A stretch of DNA of 64,000 nucleotides, taken from Phoronis australis (taxonomy: Eukaryota > Phoronida > Phoronidae). The notes beneath the pieces are model-generated. The model saw only the letters and a list, made by a program, of their open reading frames with translations. It was not told the DNA's origin and ran no database searches. The number at the start of each line of letters is the position of its first letter. Position 1 is the first letter of the stretch. Position numbers and translations under genes: made by a program. Shown here piece by piece: positions 1 to 29,900 of the stretch. Location of the stretch: NCBI GenBank assembly GCA_002633005.1, contig NMRA01000122.1, positions 624,182 through 688,181 on the forward strand, in the 5' to 3' direction.

Positions 1-16205
<16,205 letters not shown>

Positions 16206-16268
16206 CTGTAAAGAGATTAATGAATTATAGTCTTTATCTAGACTCTGCAATACTTAGTATCCTTGCAG

Positions 16269-16446
16269 TGGCGTAGCTAGGGCACAGGAGGGGGGTGTTG
16301 GCCGGCACACGGACAGGGGGGTGGCACCGACCAGGCATGGGCATCGGGGCGTCAGAACCAGAATGCAAAATACGTGGATTAGTGGCAACCAGGATTAGGT
16401 GGCAACATTATCGTCCTGCCTGGAGCCAATAATCCTAGCTACGCCA
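16269..16446. mobile_element. 178-bp MITE-like element, 13-bp TIRs
   Basis: TGGCGTAGCTAGG at 16269-16281 is repeated exactly in inverted orientation at 16434-16446. The interior is G-rich near the left end. The terminal motif is one I recall from short DNA transposons of many invertebrates. It sits just upstream of the DPYD exon-2 equivalent. Confidence 0.8.
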
Positions 16447-16855
16447 GTTTATGTGACATTGTGTGAAAAAGCATTAAAATTGTCTCGGCATGCTTTTGCA
16501 GTGCAACGAAACTACCACTTGGATTTTATGGAGGCTTTTTGGTAACTGGCTCTAACTGTAAAAAAATCTTGCCACGTGTAGTTAAAGCTGCATTTTACCA
16601 TAGTTTAGCTGACAATGTGGAATTCTTAACCAGTGACCTTAGTTGGGGCTTAAAAACATGTAGTGAACCTGCAGTGAATGTCATAAAACTCTTCACTTGC
16701 CTGTGGACAACTGCTTTTTGCTCGACTGGTTTGAAACATCAAAAATGGTGTTAGTGGTCTGATATACGTTACATCAGATGTGCGCAGTCCATAAATTATT
16801 AATACAGATAGACTCATGTAGACATATACAAAATTTAAGACAAAGCTGAGGAGCT

Positions 16856-16950
16856 AGACATGACTCAAGGGTCTAGCAGTGAGATTCGAACCTATGAGCA
16901 GGAGGCAGACACTCAAACTGGGCACAGGGCCAAACTGCTTCCTCTGAAAA
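16856..16950 (-). repeat. tRNA-derived SINE-like remnant
   Basis: On the minus strand, TGTGCCCAGTTTGAG (16912-16926) fits a polymerase III A box and GGTTCGAATCT (16882-16892) is a near-consensus B box, with tRNA-like spacing. The acceptor stem is not intact, so this is a tRNA pseudogene or SINE head rather than a tRNA gene. Confidence 0.55.
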
Positions 16951-18459
16951 TGAAACAAGACGATTTTTCACAATAAACACTACCAGCTCATCTGATCTTC
17001 AAATTATTATCAAATGAGCCCGCAATTAAAGTCAATGTGTACATCATCAACAATGGTTAGCCAGTCGCTGAAGATATTTTTGATGGTTTTTTAATAGAAT
17101 TCAATCACGGTAAGGATCATGAGGCATGTTTATCATAGACTCAGATCTAACAGATCTAGTTATCACACCAGTGATGAATTCACGGAAATAAAACATTGGA
17201 TAAAACAAATTTATGCATGAGGACCTGAAGACCAGTGAACTTTTTAACTGTTTAGCTTCTGCAACTGAATAACTTGAAAAAAATTATCTCAAGATCATTT
17301 TACCCATAAAGTAGTACGATAAAAATTAGCCAAAATAGATCCATTATGTTTTGGTTCTCTGCTACCCATTGACTTCAAAGATTCTTTAGACTGCAGTATG
17401 ATAACTCATCACTTACATAACACACCATGTGGTTGACAAGTGAAATTCTATTTTGTAAAATTTAATCTGTAACTATCAACAGAGTACCCTTATCTGGATA
17501 TTTTTGTGACTTCTCTGTAAATAAAATGTTAAAAGAAATAAAAATGTGTTGCAGTTTTTATCTCCAATGAAAAAAGCATACCTTATTTACACAAAACAAT
17601 CTAGACTTTCCGTATTTATTGAAAACAAGCTTATTTCCCAGAATCTGAGACTGTGAGTCATTTTGAATACAATTAAATTGATTAGGTAAACATCATATAA
17701 TTTAATCGAAAAAATAAAAAATGTTGCAAAAGCAATTTTTATACCTGTTTCTTGTCAGTTGCTGTAAATTGAACAACTTTGTGCTTTTAATTTTTATTAA
17801 CGTTCCGATGCAAGCATACAAAATGAACTTCATTTCCTAATTATCTGGTCAAAACAATTTTCAAATATACAATTGTATATTGTCATAAAATACAACCTAT
17901 GGCATTGGTTTCAGTAATTTTTCAATTAAAATGATTACAAGCACCTTATCAGTGACCAAAAAAGACAGGCACCAAATTCGCCATTCATTACTTTAGCACC
18001 CTCTTTTTCTCCAGACTAAAACTACTTACAAAATCAAAATTAGGTCAAACATGTCGGACACTGGGTCGTTGAAGAATGCTGAAGCTTTGAAACGACGTGT
18101 TTGGTTTTGACTAAAACGCAACAAAACTTCTGAGATTCAATTTCTATTTGGGAGTACCAGCTTCAAGTGTCCAGTTCGGACCTGGTTGGGGTACTCACCG
18201 CATAGCAGTTTGTACAGCATTGAAGATTTACCATGGATTTATTTCGTCATACTTCAATTACTTCCCTCTCGTCTGACATTTATGCGATGTTCAAAATGGC
18301 CAAAAAAGGAAAAAAAATTGGTATCATGAGATAAAGGTTGTATTCAATGACCACCAGTCATCGTACTTGACATTGTTGTCTAATTCCACTCCACTTGTTG
18401 TCCACAGAATGAAATGTCTTAAGGTGGACGTTTTTAAGCATACACATATAGGTCCCAGC

Positions 18460-18677
18460 ACTAGTGCAACTTACCCGGTACCTCACTTTTAAGTGGAACA
18501 TCCACAGAGTGACAATGAACACCTAATGCAAATATGGTACGCAAGAGAAAATCCATCTGCATGCAACCGCAGCTGATAATTACAGGCACACAGCTATTAC
18601 AAGTGGCGCAACTTACCCTTGAAAAGTTACCCCGACACATGGAGTAAGTTGTCACAAGTGGGGAAAGTTGCACTAGT
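18460..18677. mobile_element. 218-bp foldback/MITE-like element
   Basis: ACTAGTGCAACTTACCC at 18460-18476 is matched in inverted orientation at 18661-18677 with one mismatch in 17. The interior has further AAGTTGC/GCAACTT copies. No clear target duplication was found. The minus-strand frame covering it is not a gene. Confidence 0.7.
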
Positions 18678-21600
18678 TTAGCATCCAGACCATACTCAAA
18701 CCAAGCGATAAACTCTTTCCAAGAGTAACTTGTTCTAGGGTAAGTCTGTGTGTGGACGGTACTTAAGTTTCTAAGAACTCAATACAGCACAACCTTTTTT
18801 GGCGACTTCGCCAAATGCAACTCTGCGTCAAGCTAGGTGTCGAGCACTGCTGTCACACTAGTGTAAAATAAATATTCTAATTTATTTTTACCGTCTTACT
18901 AGATGTCATGAAACAACATTTAGCAAGATTCCTACTATATTTGTACATGTGGAGATTTTCTCGCATACACTGGTCACCCCTCTGAGTCCCTAAGCCCCAG
19001 ACTACTTTTACAATCCCTATTCATCACGCCCTTTGTATTGATGTAGATCTGAGCTAATGAAGTGGAATGGTAATAGCTAGCACTACTTTCTTAACAATGG
19101 TGGTCATTATTACACCCAACTTGTTTTTTCTCTGGCATTTTCAAGTTAAAGCCAGCAATATGGAGAGCAGTTTTAACTTGTTACATTTTACATATTACAA
19201 ATTAAAGACTAAAAAGTTAATTTGTGTTGATCTTGACAAAGGGCCACTTCCCAAATGAACGTTGGTTTTAAGTATGTTTCATACCTGTTTTTATTACTTT
19301 ATTTTAATGCTCCTGTCTACTTGCTTTTTGTACCGGTTGCTGAGGGTTGCTATCTTTTTACTTTGTGTTTAACAGAAGCATTAAAATAATAATAAGTCAG
19401 TTAATTGTGAACACATCCCTGAATTTTCCACAGTACAGCTACACCAAACATGTCACAGCAAACGAAACTCCACGTGCCATTAGTTCAAGTTCAATCTTTA
19501 TTAGAACTCAAATCAATTATCATAAAATATATACAAATGTGCAAATATGGTGATAGCCAAATTGAACATTTGGAACCTCTGGACAATTTTGGTTGTAGTA
19601 ACTACAAAACTATTCTAGCTTTTCCTCAGTCACAAAAAATGAAATCACAGCTCTTGCCCTGACTGACCAACCTCATCCACTGCTTGCACTCTTTCGTTGA
19701 CTACAAAGCTAGCCATCTTAGTTGTCTTCACAGGTGTTCCATTACAACTACAAGCTAACTATCTAAACTGGCGCATTTCTGCGAATAGCAGTTTCCCAGT
19801 TAGTGTACTACTCCTGGAGTAAACTATGAAGTAGTTCGGCATGAACTGGGCCATAAGCGATGTTTTAAAAATTATTGACATCTAATTTAGTCATTGTGTG
19901 TTGTTCATAGATGTTTTAATGTAGCTTAGTTGTATATTAAAAGAATAATCCACGTGATATTGTCAACTCTGATCAGCGTTTGTTAATCACCGAGTATATG
20001 AATACGCACATGCAGTCGTTTATCTTCAATCGTACCCAATGTTTGTAGTTTTTAGCTTAATAGTTCGATTTTTAAAAATCGAAAACCAATCTTGGTTGTT
20101 TTTTCCATCTGAATACAGTTGCGGTGTTTGTTTTAAACGAAAACTATCGGTTAATACATTTTGAAAATTCACCAGTATGTACAGGCAGAGGTGTTTACTA
20201 CAGTTTATGGTCGGGTAATTACACTTAATTGGGTCTTGCTCACACCGGACAATGCAGTCATCGCAACTGAGTCAGACTCTGGCGCCACACTCTCTGTGAT
20301 CCTGGTAAAAGCCACTCTGAAGGACAAGCGGTGAAAAGTCACGCATATCTTTAGAAACGTGTGACTTTCGTTTAAGCGTATTATTCACGGCATGAGCAAA
20401 CAGGGCCATCCCGGATTGCACAGCGCCACAGCGGCACTCAAATCTCGCTGTATTTACCCATAATGCCGTAAACATCCGTCAGGCACATTTGCTGCCTTGT
20501 TTTCGTGCCACTGGAGTTTAACATGTTATTTGTTGTAGTCTGATTCTTTACAATTTTTACTTGGTTGCATTACTCTATTTGTCCTCCCAATGCCAAAGAA
20601 GTATTTACTGCTGTGCAGTGGCCGGGCTGGAGTTAACAGACGTGATAAAGTTTGATAAACTGGTCAAACACCCATGGACGCATGATCTGAAATTCTTTGC
20701 CTTCCCGACATCAATGAGAGACACGAACATGTGCCTGATTTCCATTAACGCGGTCACGCACTTTCTTATCCCTCAGGACAAAGGAGAGTTCCACTCTGTT
20801 GCAATGTAATCAGGGATGGCCCAATTAAAGTAACCTGACTATGCGAAATAAATGGAGAATTACTGTATTTAAAACAGTCTGCGAGTAGTGATGGCGGACA
20901 AGACAGCACGGAATCACTTAAGAATGGATTAGTTTGATATCTGGACTATTCTAGATTTAGCTGTTTAAAAACCGCTGCCGTGTCTCAGGCTGAATTAAAG
21001 TTGAAACCAAACATGAAGGCTTTATGAAAAGTCAACTTTCGTTTGTTAGTCAGCTAAACAGGACAACATTGAGAAAATACATCATCTCAAACTTTCTTGG
21101 TTCGGGGTTGGTTTACCGACTATAATGCGAATGGGTGAAATACAGCTTTAATTGGATTATCAATTCCTATTTTCCTGTCCACTAGATCCGTTTACAAAGC
21201 CAAAGGTCAGCGAATTCGGATGGGCGCTGTGCCAAGATCACTTCGAATGCAGGTGCTATCGAACCTGGGTTCTCTTCTCTGTTTCTAGCAGTAGTGCAAA
21301 TATACCTACAATAGAGACTGAACCTACCTCAATATCAGGTGGATCTTTACTTAATACAACAGGCATTTTCAACAACCCCTTCCACAACTTCTAAGAAGAC
21401 TGTTAACACTGTGATTGGCAGAGATCTTACGTGTTTACCATAGACTATAGGTGTTTACCAGTAGGTTGTTGTGTTAGAACTTGTTATCAAGGCTTATGTC
21501 AAGATCACGCTTGCGTAAGCTTAGAGTTCCGAGTTTACTAGCGTGATCTCGTTCTATCCTGCAACGCGCAGTCGCAATGATCCAGAGAAAAAGAAAGCAA

Positions 21601-23823
21601 ACTAATGACAGTTAAAGACCAGGGCGTTTGGTCTGAGAACTATGTAACTTGCAGAGAGAAGAATATTCTAAGAATATCGAGATCAATCCCGTTCGGCCTT
21701 GTCATGTTTAGCCTACTGACTGCGAGACGTACTCTTGGGGGAAAGTTTTTACCAGTGGAATAAGTACGTGATTATGCTACTGCATGTTCCGGCCGCTCAC
21801 ATGCAAAGTTTACATAACCATGCAGTGGCCCTGGTGTCCAGGTCTAAGTCCACCTCAGAGTTGGAATTGTTACCTTATTCTCAATCTAAAAATAAATTAA
21901 CTGTGTGCCTGGTTGATGTTTGACTCAGTGAAACTAAGACGATACACTAAGCTGTTTTATTCTGTGGTCAGTGTGGGTCAATCGAGTAAAAACCCAAAAT
22001 TGTTTGCTGATTACATTTCGTTAATTTTGTAAAAATATAAACTCTCAGATACTATGATATTTTTACCACGATAAACGAGCCCCTAGTACGTGAGGCCTAC
22101 CACACCACTCGGTACGTGGCTATAGTGAGATGGTGGGTAAGGTCTTGCATAATGTTGGTGCCTGACTTATGTAAACAATCCCGCCAAACGCGTCATGATT
22201 TGCAAACCGCCTTGTTAACAAGACTGGCAACTATGAACTTTCTAGCATGTAGTTCAAATTTAAAACTTCTTATTCGAACACTTTGTAGTATAAGTGATTG
22301 GATTTTTGACTGTGTTGCTATCTGTCGACTCTGGTTCTCCAAGGCATTTTTACTGAAGAACCACGACACCCAACACGATGAATGAGCATTTTGTTTTTCG
22401 ACATACGCATCCACCGGCACTCAACACGTATATATTATGTAATGACAACAGATCCCAGACCCTGTACATTCTGAAAGGTTACACATATCCTTGATTTTAA
22501 AACCTTCATCTCTTTTAATATCAACCATACTTCCACCAAGTTACATCTGTTCCTGATTCCCGCTGATATTTTGTTTGTTGTTTCCTTTTTCATTTTGTCT
22601 GTGTCATTTTACTAGTGCTTGGTCGTTCTGCAGTATTACTAATCGATTTTGGTGCCGTGGTTCCCCCCCCCCCCAAACACTAAAACTGCACACATTTAAA
22701 TGTTGTTTCATCCGTATAATTTTAATTACCGGGGTTAATTAATAAACTCAACATTTCCCTACGCTCTAGCTGTTTTATTTTTTTTTGCGGCAGCCAAGGG
22801 GGGGCCTACCCCCCCCCCCCTAAATCCGCCTATGTCTTCATCCCGTTTTCTGCAACCGGGTGTGAATGTTTGTCATTTTTCAAAGTGGAAACTTGTTAAA
22901 CGGCTAAAACACTAATTTAGAAAAAAATTATTAAATGATTTAAAAGATGCGGAATTCCTGTTTTATGCAATTATATAGTGGTGTATTTAATCTGCCGCTT
23001 GCTAACCAGCGCGGTTCGCTGTACTATGCAGCTCGAGTTGTGGTATTCTCGCATTAGAGTCGTGTTCCCCATGACTTCATCAGACTCACTTGTGGGTGTA
23101 GGGTTGATGTTGCTCCTGGGTATTTGAGTGACTAAGAGTCGCGGGACTGTCCCGGCATGTCAGGGTGGGACAGTATTGCACGAGAAAACTGCTCTTGCTT
23201 TTCAGTCAACAGATCCTCACAGCAGTGACGTCACGGAAAGTAGAATGAGGTGGTTGCGTCGAGCTGGAGGGCGCGAAATGGCACTGTCTCGAAATGAAGG
23301 CCTTACATTCGACGCAGTCAGTTGAATATCGATAGACATGTCTCGACTTCCAGAGTATGACAGTCGCTAGTTACTTAAATATTTCAAGAAGAAAACAACC
23401 TTTTTAATGTTTTTTTTCCTCATGCCAGAATGTAATTGACCCTGTGGGTTTATATTCTGGGCAATACAGTACCGGTTGTGTGCGGTCCATTCGATTCGAT
23501 GACCGTTTCCTTAGTTTACACCAACTTGAAAGACGGTCCTCTTAATCTCAAGATAACGCCTGTGAAAACTGAACTCCTACAGCACGCAGAAATTATAAGA
23601 TTGTGTACAACAAGGTCACCAGGTCAATAGGTCAATAATTTTCAAGCAATAAACACACTCTCGGCATTTTACGATGCAGTGAGTAATAAGTTTTTGGATC
23701 AGTAATTAATGTATTTGTGAAAATAATCTTATTTAAATTTTTGAAAGTAACTACAAATATTACTGTTGTAGAAAAATGGACAATTAAGTTTTTGTTACAT
23801 CTGGTTTTGAGACTACGCTTGGT
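18678..23823. other. CpG-rich spacer between DPYD and the CIMAP2-like gene
   Basis: No exon could be supported. Short frames (for example 20561-20809 and 21152-21394 on plus, 20272-20475 on minus) look superficially protein-like but show no domain. A C-run at about 22663-22675 and the sequence CCCCTAAATCCGCCTATG at about 22815-22832 look like one end of a further DNA-transposon remnant. CpG is near expectation (about 22 in 20281-20820), as expected of an unmethylated regulatory zone; the DPYD promoter probably lies here. Confidence 0.5.
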
Positions 23824-23837
23824 GTTGCCATGTGACC
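23824..23837 (+). promoter_or_regulatory. Possible RFX X-box upstream of the ciliary gene
   Basis: GTTGCC-AT-GTGACC has a perfect left half-site and 4 of 6 matches to the right half of the RFX consensus. It lies 112 bases before the ATG of a predicted cilium protein; X-boxes typically sit within a few hundred bases of such genes. Function is inferred. Confidence 0.35.
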
Positions 23838-23948
23838 ACACCAGGCGCTCATTGATGATCAAACAGACTACTGATCACTGTCCATTTCAGCTACAGTAGC
23901 GGCTTACGCATGACTGTTGATTTATGATTGCATGTAGAAATAGACGGA

Positions 23949-23998
23949 ATGGGGGACAAAAAATTCAAAGGAGCCCCATTTGGGACTCAAAAAGCCAG
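23949..23998 (+). CDS. CIMAP2: CIMAP2-like exon 1
   Basis: 50 coding nt encoding MGDKKFKGAPFGTQKA plus two bases of Arg. Strong donor CAG|GTGAGT. Confidence 0.88.
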
Positions 23999-26900
23999 GT
24001 GAGTAAGAGAACATCTCTGATCGTCCGGCGACAGTGCGTGAACCGAGAAGCACTTGTCGCTGTTGAGTGTTGCTAGTCAGTGGCTTGTTTCTTTATGTGT
24101 CTGATGCTTCTAAGTTGGTACCTAAAGTTGGATTTTCACATTGTGCAATAAATTGCTGTTATGATTAACCCACCACATTTTGATTTATGAAGTGAGTGAT
24201 GTTCACCCGCCTGATATGAAACTGGGTAGGTGTCCCGAGAGCCCCCAAAAAGGAACACAACTCGTATATCATAGATAACACAAGGCGGTGACACATCCTA
24301 ATCCATACCGTATGCCTGAAGATTTTCTACTAATCATGCTTAATCCTGGATTTAGAACCTATGAAAATCACGTTATTTTTAGCCAATATTCACCTCAAAT
24401 AGCCGCATGCTTTCAACCATTGTCTCACTCATTTGCATGGACTTCACTGATTCTGTGCTCACTAGACTGGTAATTTTCAGAAGACACAATTCGCACACCG
24501 CGATTAGTCTGGGTAAAAAATAAAAATGTTTATCATCCCCACCCACAGCCAAAAATTTGCCACACTGATTTTTTATTTCAAAAAGTTTTGTTTGCAAGTA
24601 TCAGTGAAAAGCATTGTACTCGCACAGAGTATGAAAATTCATCAATATAACACCAGATGGTCCCGTGGCATAGTGCACGCCTTCTAGGTATATGGGAAGT
24701 GCAAGTCATATTGTCTGTTCTGCCACACATCTGTGGTTGATTGATCTATAGTGGACGCAGGTTCTTGCGGCGACACCACTTGCGGCGACACAAAATAAAA
24801 AAATGCCATTTCTGGATGAGCCCCAGATGATAGACATGTTTATTTTTACAGCCAGTATTAAAATGCCGTAAATTATTGTTAGGCTGTGCTCAGCTTAATA
24901 GCTGGACAACAGGATCTTATCCATGTGTTTGTCGTTGTCTCATACACCATGCATGAAATCAAAATCTCGGAAAGTTTCCAGGCTCGCTTTTTTATTCTTA
25001 GTAGCCTCATTCCAGCATCCATCATATGTACTTGTCTAGATGGCTAGCTATCCTATAATTGGTATCATTCATTGGTTGCGATATTTGGTCAGTGAATGAT
25101 CCAATTCACTGGAGCTGGCAATCGACAACCACGTAATGCTATGGCAAGATTGAGATGGGATACTTCTAGTTGATTTCATTTGGAATGGATAGATGAAAAC
25201 TGCATTCCCTTTATTACATATATGGTGTATGAGAGTTTTTTTAAATGATAAGCTGCCATGCAGTGAGCTAGACAAGGTAATTGGTTTCTGTTGAAATGAA
25301 TGTTAGCCACAGTTTTATGATGGGCTAGTCAACAGAATACACAAACTCAGTTCCTCTTGTGCGTGAATCTGGATCCATCTCTTTGTAAAGTGCATTGCTT
25401 TTGTGTTTTTGTCTACCAGACTTGGTAGTGATATGTGGTATAAATTCTTCTCCAAGATCTGTTTATAACTGTCCCTATGCTAAAACTATAGTACACAAAA
25501 GATTGCATTATTTTACATTACAAAGTTGATGTCCTCTGTTGTCCTTTCAGATTTGATGTTTCTGCTGTCCACCCACAGAGCAAAGCTCCTGGTTCATTCA
25601 CTGAGGTGCCTTACTGTAGCAAAACAATGGAAGAACTGGTAGGTGTATGGAAGAAATACTGATAAAGATCAGAGAAGAATAATTCATGGTTGTGTTGTGT
25701 GCTGAAACTCTGCCATCATGCATTATCAGTCATGTTACTGTTACTGTCACCAATGGTATGTAAGAAGGGTCAAGAAACTGTCAGCCAAATGAACTTTTAA
25801 CTGAATGGCTTGTATTAAAAAGGCTCTATTCCTGACTAGACCATTCTCAATTCACTGCACTCCTGTCATAAGCTATGTCTGCCCCTTCAATGCAATGAGA
25901 TGGTTAAAGATGTGACCACCAGCAAAAGCGTGTTTGCATGAAATGAAAACTTATAGACATCCATTTACTATACAGTTACTCACACATGAAATAGTCTGCT
26001 GCATAACTTTTTCTTGTTCTTTTTACGTCAACATGTATCACAGTCATTTTATATTTTTTTCAGAACCGCCTACGGGGTCCTGGTCGATATTTGACAGAAA
26101 TTGGTGGGTTCCACTCGGCCAGTGTTGACCTGCGAGCATCAGGCCCAGGGTGGGCAAGAGCCTATGAAGTGATGAGAATGGCTAAGATGCCTCACTTGCT
26201 ACACAAAGAACAATGGGAAGAGAAGAGATTACTGGTCAGTTGTGGCTTTTTGTATAGTGTTAATGGCTAGATTTAAAGGTCTTCTTTCCACTTTTTGTAT
26301 TAGTAATGGCTGGTTTAAAGATATTGTCTTTCCTTCATGTGTTAATGATGGCTGGTTTAAAGACAGCACTCTTTCCGTTTTATGTATCAATAATGGATGG
26401 ATTTAAAGACACTATATCTGCTTGATGTAGTGGTAATGGCTACTTTAACAATTTCACAGTTAAAAATCTTGTTGCCTTTCTTGCTGCTAAGGCATTCTCA
26501 TAAACAATGTTCTTTTCTTGTGAATAAACTTATTTCCTCATGAGCTGCAGATCTTTTCTCCTGTGGCAGTTGTGTTTTTATAAATATAATTCTTCTCACA
26601 TTAACTTAAATGTTCCCAGTTGTGGTGTTCAGACAGATTTTTCACTTCGGGCCTAGCACCTGCTCCAAGCGCATGTAACTCATGCAGAATGTGGTTCATG
26701 AGAAAAGAACTACAGCCTATTTAAAATAATTTTATTGGTGAGAAAAATGTTGCTTAGTAGAACTCCTGTGCAGACCATGATGGAGGCAGATTGCCGTCCC
26801 TGAAGTTGAAATGTATGTTCCATCATTACTACCAAGCAGCAACTGCAGCAACTGACTTATTATAGACTTGATAATTTTTCTTTTGCATTTATTAATTTCA

Positions 26901-29900
26901 AGCCTGAGGGAAATAATTCTAATCTTTCTAATCATGCTTGTAAGTTCAAATATATAATGCTATCTGTTGATTAAGCTGAGTTTTCATTTCCATTCGTTGC
27001 CAATGATTTTTCTGTTTTATCCATGTAGTTTAATCTGTGTCTTTGAAGTGCGTTGAATATTTAGTGGATTGTGTCGCATCATATTGCAGGCAAAGAAATT
27101 GGGTCCAGGAACATACAACATCAAAGATTTCTTTGAAATTGCTGATGAACGACCAAGGAGTATTCGAGGAATTTGTGCTACACGTGACAATCGATTTAAA
27201 CAGATTTCAAAAGAGGTGAGTTTGTAAAATCAAGAGAATGTGCGCTATTTTTGAAGACAAATTTTACAGCGTGCCTTGTTCCTTTAAAACATGTTTAGTG
27301 CTGTAATGAAAGATGTGATTGTGTCAATTGCTTGTGCTCATGTTCTTACAGCATTGTGTTAAAATTGATTTGAATTGTTAAAATGGAAATGTTGAGCAGA
27401 ATTTAGCCTTTTCTTTTAATTTCTTTCAACTGAATTTTGAAAATTGTACTTGAGTTGTTTGAACTTCAAGGGTGCCCAGCATCCTCATTGATAATTCGCA
27501 AAAACCATGTTTTTCCGTCATTAATCATCAACTTGTTCTCATTTTGAAACTTTTCTTGTTTAATATTGCATTAATTGGTATACAAATGACATTGGCAATT
27601 TCTGAATTAAGTTTGGCAAATATTGTTTTAGGCTATTTTGCAATAAATTCAGAAAAGTGCAGTGTGCCTAACAGTGAATGTTTCTGGTAGCTCATGCATG
27701 TGGGGCTTTCTCAAAATTATGCCTCAGTTAGTTGTTAACTTTGAGCCATCTAGATATTTTTCTTTTCAGTTCTGAACAACAGAGATGTTTTTCTTTCTCC
27801 AGGTCTGAGCGATGTCTATTATGTTCTCTTTCTCTCTCCAGCACACCACACCAGGTCCAGGTACATACGGAAAGGGAGGAGTGCCTCACATGGTCAAAGA
27901 AGAGAATTATAAGGTCCCCAAAGGTAACATAACTGTCATGGAGGGTGCTGTAGGAGACAGGAGTCTACCTACTGTGGTAAGTATGGCAGCATTCTCGAGT
28001 GTCTGTTACTGCAACTGTTGCTTATTATTAGTTGAGTTTGTTTACTCTGCTAAGTATGTACTCCATAAATATGTCTCACTTCATTAACATAGAAAAGAAA
28101 TCAATAACAAAGTAATTGCATTTGAGAATTTGGTTTATTAGTCATCACATAGTGTACATAATGACATTACAGGTCAACAAAGTTTTGAAACTGATTTGAA
28201 TTTGTGGGTTTCTTGTCCTCTATTAGAAGAACTTAAGTTGTTTGCCAAAAGTCAAATTACATCACTTTAATGAGCTCTGTTTGTTTTGTTTTACAGGGCA
28301 CTGCACTTGGTCCAGGTACTTATAACTTCAAAAGTTCTGCTCATCAAATGGTAGAGAAAGTGACCAGTTCCCGTGGACCGTACGATTTATTCACTGGTGA
28401 AAGGAGTAAACCTATTATGACTGGTCATCTAGCCAAACCTGTGAGTATACTGTTTAAAGCATTTACACTAAAAATAACTTTTCAGGAAAATTCAATTTGC
28501 ATGGTTTGTATGGCGTAGTTATTATCAAACAATATTTGGTAAAATTTTAAGCATGTTCAAAATAGAAATATATAGCAGTTTCAGCGATTATTGTTGTCCA
28601 GATTTGAAGAATTTTTGCAGTAGTTGTGTATTGTGCTGGGAGTGATTTCTAACATTTCTTGCCTTGAAAAATTGTTTAATAAGAATGAAAATGTTTCGCA
28701 ATAGTATACATTGTTGCATACTCTGCCAGTTAGACTTTTGTGAATCAGTATTAGTTTACAGCAGTTCAGTGATGTATTTATTAGTTGTGTTGTAGAGTCA
28801 AAAAAATTGTCAAAAGAGTCAAATAGTTGTTGAACACCTCTCCAATATTATGACATTTTCTGGTGAGAGTCATTGTTTTAAACATTTTGTGTGGTTGTTG
28901 GTCATATTGTTAAGTAGTGTGGGATGTTATAACATGATGCCCTTATTGTTATCCAAAATAAATGTTTGTGTTACATTTAGAGATGAAATGTATTATAATA
29001 GCGTATTGTATTGTATTGAGTTATATTGTATTGTAATGTATTAGTTTTAGTAAATTACAAGACAGAGGTCAGTATTGTTAACACAACACTAACTAATTAC
29101 TGATGTATTTGCCTGCAGAACAATGCTAACCTGGGCCCTGGACAGTATGAGTTGGGGTCATTTACAGATGACCAAACAAACAAACACAAGATCAAACATG
29201 GGAAATTCTCAACACTGGCAGATCATCACCCGTTGAAAGCCGAGAGAATCTTCTGCCACACATTATCTCAGGTGCCAAAGAATCCCGTAAGTATACAAAA
29301 ACTATGTTATAAAAACACCTCCATTAAAAAAATCACAATTCTTTGAAATATCAAATAAAATCATGGTTTAAACACAACCTTTTGCTTTACTCTAAAAGTA
29401 TCTTCAGGTACACAGAATGAAGTGAAACATTGTGTTTCACCATGAATCATAATGTGAGTTGCAGTAATTTTAAGTGTAAAGGACATTTGTTTCAAAAGAC
29501 TCCAGTTATCATTAGCTACATAATGTTAACTCTCAGCCATGACCTAATTTAACTACAGCCCAAAAGTTCTGCAGAGGTAACAAGGACTAGCAACAAAGGA
29601 TGACATGCTCTGGACTGCAACATGCACAAGAATTCCTGTTCCAATGCAGCTGATTCCTTTTCCTGCACAGCTGAAAGACTTATGTCCCTTACTAAAGTAT
29701 CTGATGCTGAGGTTACCTCTCATAATAGAGCATGAATTGGCATGTATGCCCCCACCCCAGACACCTCTTATTTGTCACTCTCCGGTTGGGTCATCAGCCA
29801 GTCATTCACGGCACAGATTGCTGGAAATGAAATTGATTCAGCTGAGCCGACCTTAACTGCTGGTGGGGATGCATTCACACCCCTCTTGCGCTACAAACGA

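Noticed and set aside
16861-16945. tRNA gene on the minus strand
   Set aside because: B box is good but the acceptor and D arms do not pair as a functional tRNA; listed as a SINE-like remnant instead.
18185-18232. Short minus-strand ATG frame ending at a strong GTGAGT donor (MVNLQCCTNCYA) as DPYD exon 1
   Set aside because: The peptide has no similarity to any DPYD N-terminus.
20272-20809. Protein-like frames in the CpG-rich spacer
   Set aside because: No recognisable domain or splice partners; CpG-rich sequence simply has fewer stop codons.
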